64,000 nt of DNA from Niastella sp966211305. Lineage in GTDB: Bacteria; Bacteroidota; Bacteroidia; Chitinophagales; Chitinophagaceae. This document shows positions 60,927-64,000 of this stretch, in pieces. The stretch lies in the NCBI GenBank assembly GCA_966211305.1, contig CBIHPC010000009.1:1-64000 (forward strand), in the 5' to 3' direction. A model generated the notes under the pieces. That model made no database searches. It saw only the letters and a list, made by a program, of their open reading frames with translations, and was not told the origin of the DNA. A program made the position numbers and the translations under genes. The first letter of the stretch is position 1; the number at the start of each line of letters is the position of its first letter.

Positions 60927-62156
60927 ATGTACCAGCCACAAAAAAGTAATAGCCGTCGTCATTTTTTACAATCGCTCACCGGTTTGGGTGGGGCCACACT
61001 GGCTGGCAGCCTGTTACCCGATCTTCTGCAGGCATCGCCATTGCTGCGTCCTGCCGATCCTGCCGCCGGGCACGTGTTTACCGCAAAGCCTTACCTGCAG
61101 CATCCCGCGCCTGACTCCATGGTGGTGATGTGTATTACCAACCTGCCTGCCTATAGCTGGGTTGAATATGGTGAAACCAATGCATTGGGGCAAAAGTCGC
61201 ATAGCGTTACCAACGGGCTGGTTGATGCGTACAACCGGGTGAACCGTATAAAACTGAACGGCCTGAAGCCGGGCACAAAATACTATTACCGCGTAGTGTC
61301 GAAAGAGATCGCCGGGTTTGAACCGTATAAACTTACATACGGCGGAACCATCGAAAGCGAGGTGTATACATTCACTACACCAATGGATAATCCCGATGCC
61401 ATGCACTGTTTGATAATGAACGATATTCACGACAGGCCGTATTCCATTCCGCATCTGGTGCAGCTGAATGGCGCCGACCCGTATGATTTCGTATTCTTCA
61501 ACGGCGATATCTTCGATTACCAAACCAATGAACAGCAGATCGTAGACCATATGCTGCAACCCTGCATCAACAGTTTCGCCAGTGAAAAGCCGTTTATGTA
61601 TGTGCGGGGCAATCATGAAACGCGGGGAAAATTCAGCCGCGATCTGCATCATTACTTTACCAATCCGCAAAGCAGCCAGTATTATAGCTTTACCTGGGGG
61701 CCGGTGCATTTCACTGTGCTCGATACCGGTGAAGATAAAACAGATGATACCCCGGTATATGCGGGTATTGTTGATTTTGACGCTTATCGCATGGAACAGC
61801 AGGTGTGGCTGGAAGATGTGATGCAAAGCAGGGCGTTTAAAAAAGCCAAATTTAAGGTGGTGCTGATGCATATTCCGCCATTTTATTCGGGCAACTGGCA
61901 TGGCACCATGCATTGCCGCGAACTGTTCAACCCTGTATTCAACAAATACCATGTTGATATGGTCATTAGCGGGCATACCCATAAATATGGTGTACATCCG
62001 CCGGGAAAAGAACATCATTATCCCATTATAATCGGCGGTGGCCCAGGGGATGGACAGCGTACGCTGATCAAACTACAGGCCGATGCCGCCAACCTGCGGT
62101 TAACCATGCTGGATGATAGCGGGAAGGAAGTGGGGAATTATATAGTGGCCAAATAA
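60927..62156 (+). CDS. Tat-exported metallophosphoesterase (purple-acid-phosphatase-like)
   Basis: A 409-residue protein. The N-terminus SRRHFLQSLTGLGGATLAGS is a twin-arginine signal. Residues ~50-150 form a fibronectin-like N-domain (VEYGETNALGQ, LKPGTKYYYRVVSKEIAG). The phosphoesterase core has IMNDIHDRP (D-H), FFNGDIFDYQ (GD-D), MYVRGNHETRG (GNHE), VVLMHIPPF and VISGHTHKYG (GHTH), the metal ligands of the calcineurin superfamily. Substrate unknown. It lies after the GH27 mosaic on the same strand with no clear promoter of its own. Confidence 0.9.
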   Translation: MYQPQKSNSRRHFLQSLTGLGGATLAGSLLPDLLQASPLLRPADPAAGHVFTAKPYLQHPAPDSMVVMCITNLPAYSWVEYGETNALGQKSHSVTNGLVDAYNRVNRIKLNGLKPGTKYYYRVVSKEIAGFEPYKLTYGGTIESEVYTFTTPMDNPDAMHCLIMNDIHDRPYSIPHLVQLNGADPYDFVFFNGDIFDYQTNEQQIVDHMLQPCINSFASEKPFMYVRGNHETRGKFSRDLHHYFTNPQSSQYYSFTWGPVHFTVLDTGEDKTDDTPVYAGIVDFDAYRMEQQVWLEDVMQSRAFKKAKFKVVLMHIPPFYSGNWHGTMHCRELFNPVFNKYHVDMVISGHTHKYGVHPPGKEHHYPIIIGGGPGDGQRTLIKLQADAANLRLTMLDDSGKEVGNYIVAK

Positions 62157-62173
62157 AAACCGGGAGAGCAATT

Positions 62174-62206
62174 AGTAGTGGCACACTTTCGATGTGTGCC
62201 ACTACT
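62174..62206. repeat. Covarying hairpin, copy 2
   Basis: AGTAGTGGCACAC and GTGTGCCACTACT form a 13-bp perfect stem with loop TTTCGAT. It sits between the stops of two convergent genes and may act as a two-way terminator, though neither side has a good T run. Core aligns with 42626-42650. Confidence 0.75.
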
Positions 62207-62208
62207 GT

Positions 62209-63252
62209 TTAAAATTTCGGACATAACATTTTATACTCACTACTATTGTCGCGTTGCAGAAACCCGATATAACAGAGCGATAGTTCGAACCCGCCCCGGC
62301 CCATACTGGCCGTTTTTAACGGCGATACGTTTACATCATAACTCAACGCGGTTGACAGATGGCCCCATTCAATTTTCACTACAGGCACCAGCGCATCTTT
62401 CCACCGCAGGAACAAACCGCCGCTTAACGTATAGGTGGGATTGTTATCGATATCATAGCCAAGTTTGTGCGAATACAATACACCGCCAATGGTTTCATTA
62501 TAGCTTCCCTGCACGGAGTGGTCGGCCTGCAAGGTAATGGCCGATTCTTCATCGAGCGACCATTTTACACCGATAGATCCAACGTACTTGGGGCTCAACT
62601 CGATGCTCCTGTTGCGATAGAACGAATTTTTAGGCCGGTTCAGGTGATGAAAAGCTCCGCCAATGAACATACTGTTGCGCTGATCGGTGCCGAAGGTAGT
62701 ATTGAAGCTCATGCCCACACTGGCATCCCAGGTGCTGTAGTTGGGCGATAAAAAGTTTTCGCCGGTGGGCAATGTTGGGTCAAATGCACCGCCGTTATAC
62801 TGGTTATCGGTAGTGATCTTGGTTATATCAATGCTTTTGCGTATCAGACCACCCATAAAACCCAGCGACAGGTACATGGTTTTGTCGTTGCTCAGCGATT
62901 TGTGATAATTGAGCGCGGGCAGAATATGCGTGGTGGTCAACCCTACGGTGCCTGCTTTATCGAACACGGCCTGAATGCCGGTGGTAATAAAGTCATTACC
63001 TACGCCTACGGGCATTTTATATTCTGCATTCAGTGAGCCGGTCCTGTATGCATTGGTAATGCTGTTCCATTGATCGCGGTACACGCCCTGAATGCGATAG
63101 TCGCCAGTATATATGCCTGCCAGTGACGGATTGCGTAACAGGGGCGCTTCGAAGAATTGCGAAAAATGAATATCCTGCCCTGTTGCGGTCAGCAGGGAAA
63201 GCGACAATATAAAGCCGGCAAAAAAACGTTTAAAGCTATGGCCGGAAATCAT
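62209..63252 (-). CDS. PorP/SprF-family type IX secretion membrane protein
   Basis: A 347-residue outer-membrane protein. Signal peptide (FFAGFILSLSLLTATGQ) followed by DIHFSQFFEAPLLRNPSLAG, the PorP/SprF hallmark, and YRIQGVYRDQWNSITNAYRT. Strands of a 14-strand-type barrel follow (TMYLSLGFMGGLIRKS, SAITLQADHSVQGSYNE, GRGGFELSLCYIGFLQRD). These proteins anchor or assist the surface display of T9SS type B cargo and are normally encoded right after it; here the cargo gene lies 140 bases upstream, as expected. Confidence 0.93.
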   Translation of the reverse strand: MISGHSFKRFFAGFILSLSLLTATGQDIHFSQFFEAPLLRNPSLAGIYTGDYRIQGVYRDQWNSITNAYRTGSLNAEYKMPVGVGNDFITTGIQAVFDKAGTVGLTTTHILPALNYHKSLSNDKTMYLSLGFMGGLIRKSIDITKITTDNQYNGGAFDPTLPTGENFLSPNYSTWDASVGMSFNTTFGTDQRNSMFIGGAFHHLNRPKNSFYRNRSIELSPKYVGSIGVKWSLDEESAITLQADHSVQGSYNETIGGVLYSHKLGYDIDNNPTYTLSGGLFLRWKDALVPVVKIEWGHLSTALSYDVNVSPLKTASMGRGGFELSLCYIGFLQRDNSSEYKMLCPKF

Positions 63253-63309
63253 GTATGTTTCTTTTTAGGTAATTAATTACTTTAATACTTTCAACCGGGT
63301 ACGGTGGTG

Positions 63310-63386
63310 TTTTGTCGTGAAACGGCAAACGGCAAACGTGAAATGGCCCCCTCCGCACCTCATGTCAACTCGTCAACCCATCAACT
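63310..63386. repeat. Short intergenic word repeats between PorP and its cargo gene
   Basis: GTCGTGAAACGGCAAACGGC plus AAACGTGAAATGGCC is the complement of the GTTTGCCGTTTC words at 28100 and 32560; GTCAACTCGTCAACCCATC matches the words before the VWA gene. Confidence 0.5.
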
Positions 63387-63391
63387 AACCT

Positions 63392-64000
63392 CTAACGTAC
63401 CAGCGCCACATTGCCTTTTACCGGAACGATGGCGGCGTTTTCACAAACAAACTCTATGATATAAATATATACATCGGCGCTGGCGGGTTTGCCTTTGTAA
63501 TTTCCATCCCAGCCGCCACCGGGTGTACGGTCGTTGGCAACGAAATTCATTCTTTCATATACCATTTCGCCCCAGCGGTTGAAAATGCGCATACTGTTTA
63601 CCCGGGTAATACCTACACCGCGGGGCGCGAAAATATCATTCACCCCATCGCCGTTGGGCGAGAAGGTATTGGGTAAAAAATAATTCAACCCGTTACAAAC
63701 CGTTGTAACAGTTACATCGGCGTTATTGAGGCAGCCATACTGGTCGGCCACAGTAACGGTGTACGTTGTCGTTAGCTTCGGGTTGGCATATGGCGTGGGG
63801 CAATCGGTACAGCTCAGGTTTTTCGCAGGTGTCCAGTTGTAGCTGATTACCTCAGGCCCATAGGTGACCGGTAAATTAACGCCTGTCGACACCGGTATAA
63901 CCGGCTGTTCCTTAACCGTGATCTGCGGTATTTCAGGTACAAATACACTCGTATTGGCAGTGTCTGCACAACCCAGCAGGTTGGTGGCCTGCAGCGATAT
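63392..64000 (-). CDS. T9SS type B (gliding-motility C-terminal) surface protein, C-terminal part (runs off right edge)
   Basis: The frame is open to the right edge, giving at least 202 residues. Upstream residues ISLQATNLLGCADTANTSVF and YNWTPAKNLSCTDCPTPYAN, TTTYTVTVADQYGCLNNADV show PKD/Ig-like repeats with Cys pairs; the end is a full type B sorting domain: FLPNTFSPNGDGVNDIFAPR, MRIFNRWGEMVYERMN, GGGWDGNYKGKPASADVYIY and a short tail KGNVALVR. Such proteins are long surface adhesins that use T9SS and a PorP/SprF partner, which is the next gene. The N-terminus lies outside the window. Confidence 0.92.
   Translation of the reverse strand: MSLQATNLLGCADTANTSVFVPEIPQITVKEQPVIPVSTGVNLPVTYGPEVISYNWTPAKNLSCTDCPTPYANPKLTTTYTVTVADQYGCLNNADVTVTTVCNGLNYFLPNTFSPNGDGVNDIFAPRGVGITRVNSMRIFNRWGEMVYERMNFVANDRTPGGGWDGNYKGKPASADVYIYIIEFVCENAAIVPVKGNVALVR

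Noticed and set aside
62209..62209. Hairpin at 62174-62206 as a plain terminator only
   Set aside because: It may terminate transcription, but it lacks a proper T run on either side and its core has a covarying partner 20 kb away, so I list it as a repeat.

Overview
The window looks like chromosomal DNA of a Bacteroidota bacterium, most likely family Chitinophagaceae (a Niastella- or Chitinophaga-like organism; the genus is inference). Evidence is a SusC/SusD pair, type IX secretion genes (PorT, PorP/SprF) and several proteins with type A or type B T9SS C-terminal signals, menaquinone-type UbiE, an atpD-atpC pair apart from other ATP synthase genes, and promoters of the Bacteroidota form TTTG-N17/19-TAnnTTTG. 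No rRNA, tRNA, transposase, phage gene or CRISPR array was seen.

Layout. 1-2.5 kb: the end of a TPR protein and two decayed genes (a T9SS cargo remnant and a lipoprotein remnant). 2.5-11.2 kb: porT/ubiE, engB, a YkuK-like protein, a T9SS zinc peptidase, a CoA-binding protein, a TIGR01777 epimerase, a DCC-membrane fusion and a GbsR-type regulator. 11.3-16.9 kb: a type III polyketide synthase operon (UbiA prenyltransferase, PKS, methyltransferase, FAD oxidoreductase, then an outer-membrane protein). 16.9-19.2 kb: flotillin and its NfeD partner. 19.4-25.4 kb: a phosphoesterase/beta-propeller fusion, pyruvate dehydrogenase E2 and dnaX. 25.9-32.5 kb: a TetR-controlled TolC/HlyD/RND efflux operon with a palindromic operator in front of both tetR and tolC. 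32.6-37.2 kb: an epimerase, a conserved unknown, atpD-atpC. 37.4-43 kb: a sugar transferase with a degenerate receiver domain beside a stand-alone receiver, an outer-membrane barrel, a LOG protein, a sodium/solute symporter. 43-49.4 kb: O-methyltransferase/glucosaminidase/hpt operon, a VWA protein, grpE-dnaJ. 50.2-55.4 kb: SusC/SusD. 55.5-64 kb: rlmI with a structured leader, a 21-bp-phased palindrome array, a small T9SS protein, a peroxiredoxin, a broken alpha-galactosidase mosaic, a Tat-type phosphoesterase, PorP/SprF and a T9SS type B adhesin-like protein running off the right edge.

The less ordinary content is largely outside the genes. Many intergenic gaps hold arm-core-arm elements whose arms are short degenerate words matching only their partner arm. 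Two hairpins about 20 kb apart differ by pair-preserving changes. A 44-base leader occurs in front of two unrelated genes. Thirteen palindromic boxes repeat at 20-21 bp. The best candidate for a functional system is the prenyltransferase-type III PKS operon next to flotillin, which may make a prenylated or alkylated phenolic/quinone membrane lipid (inference).
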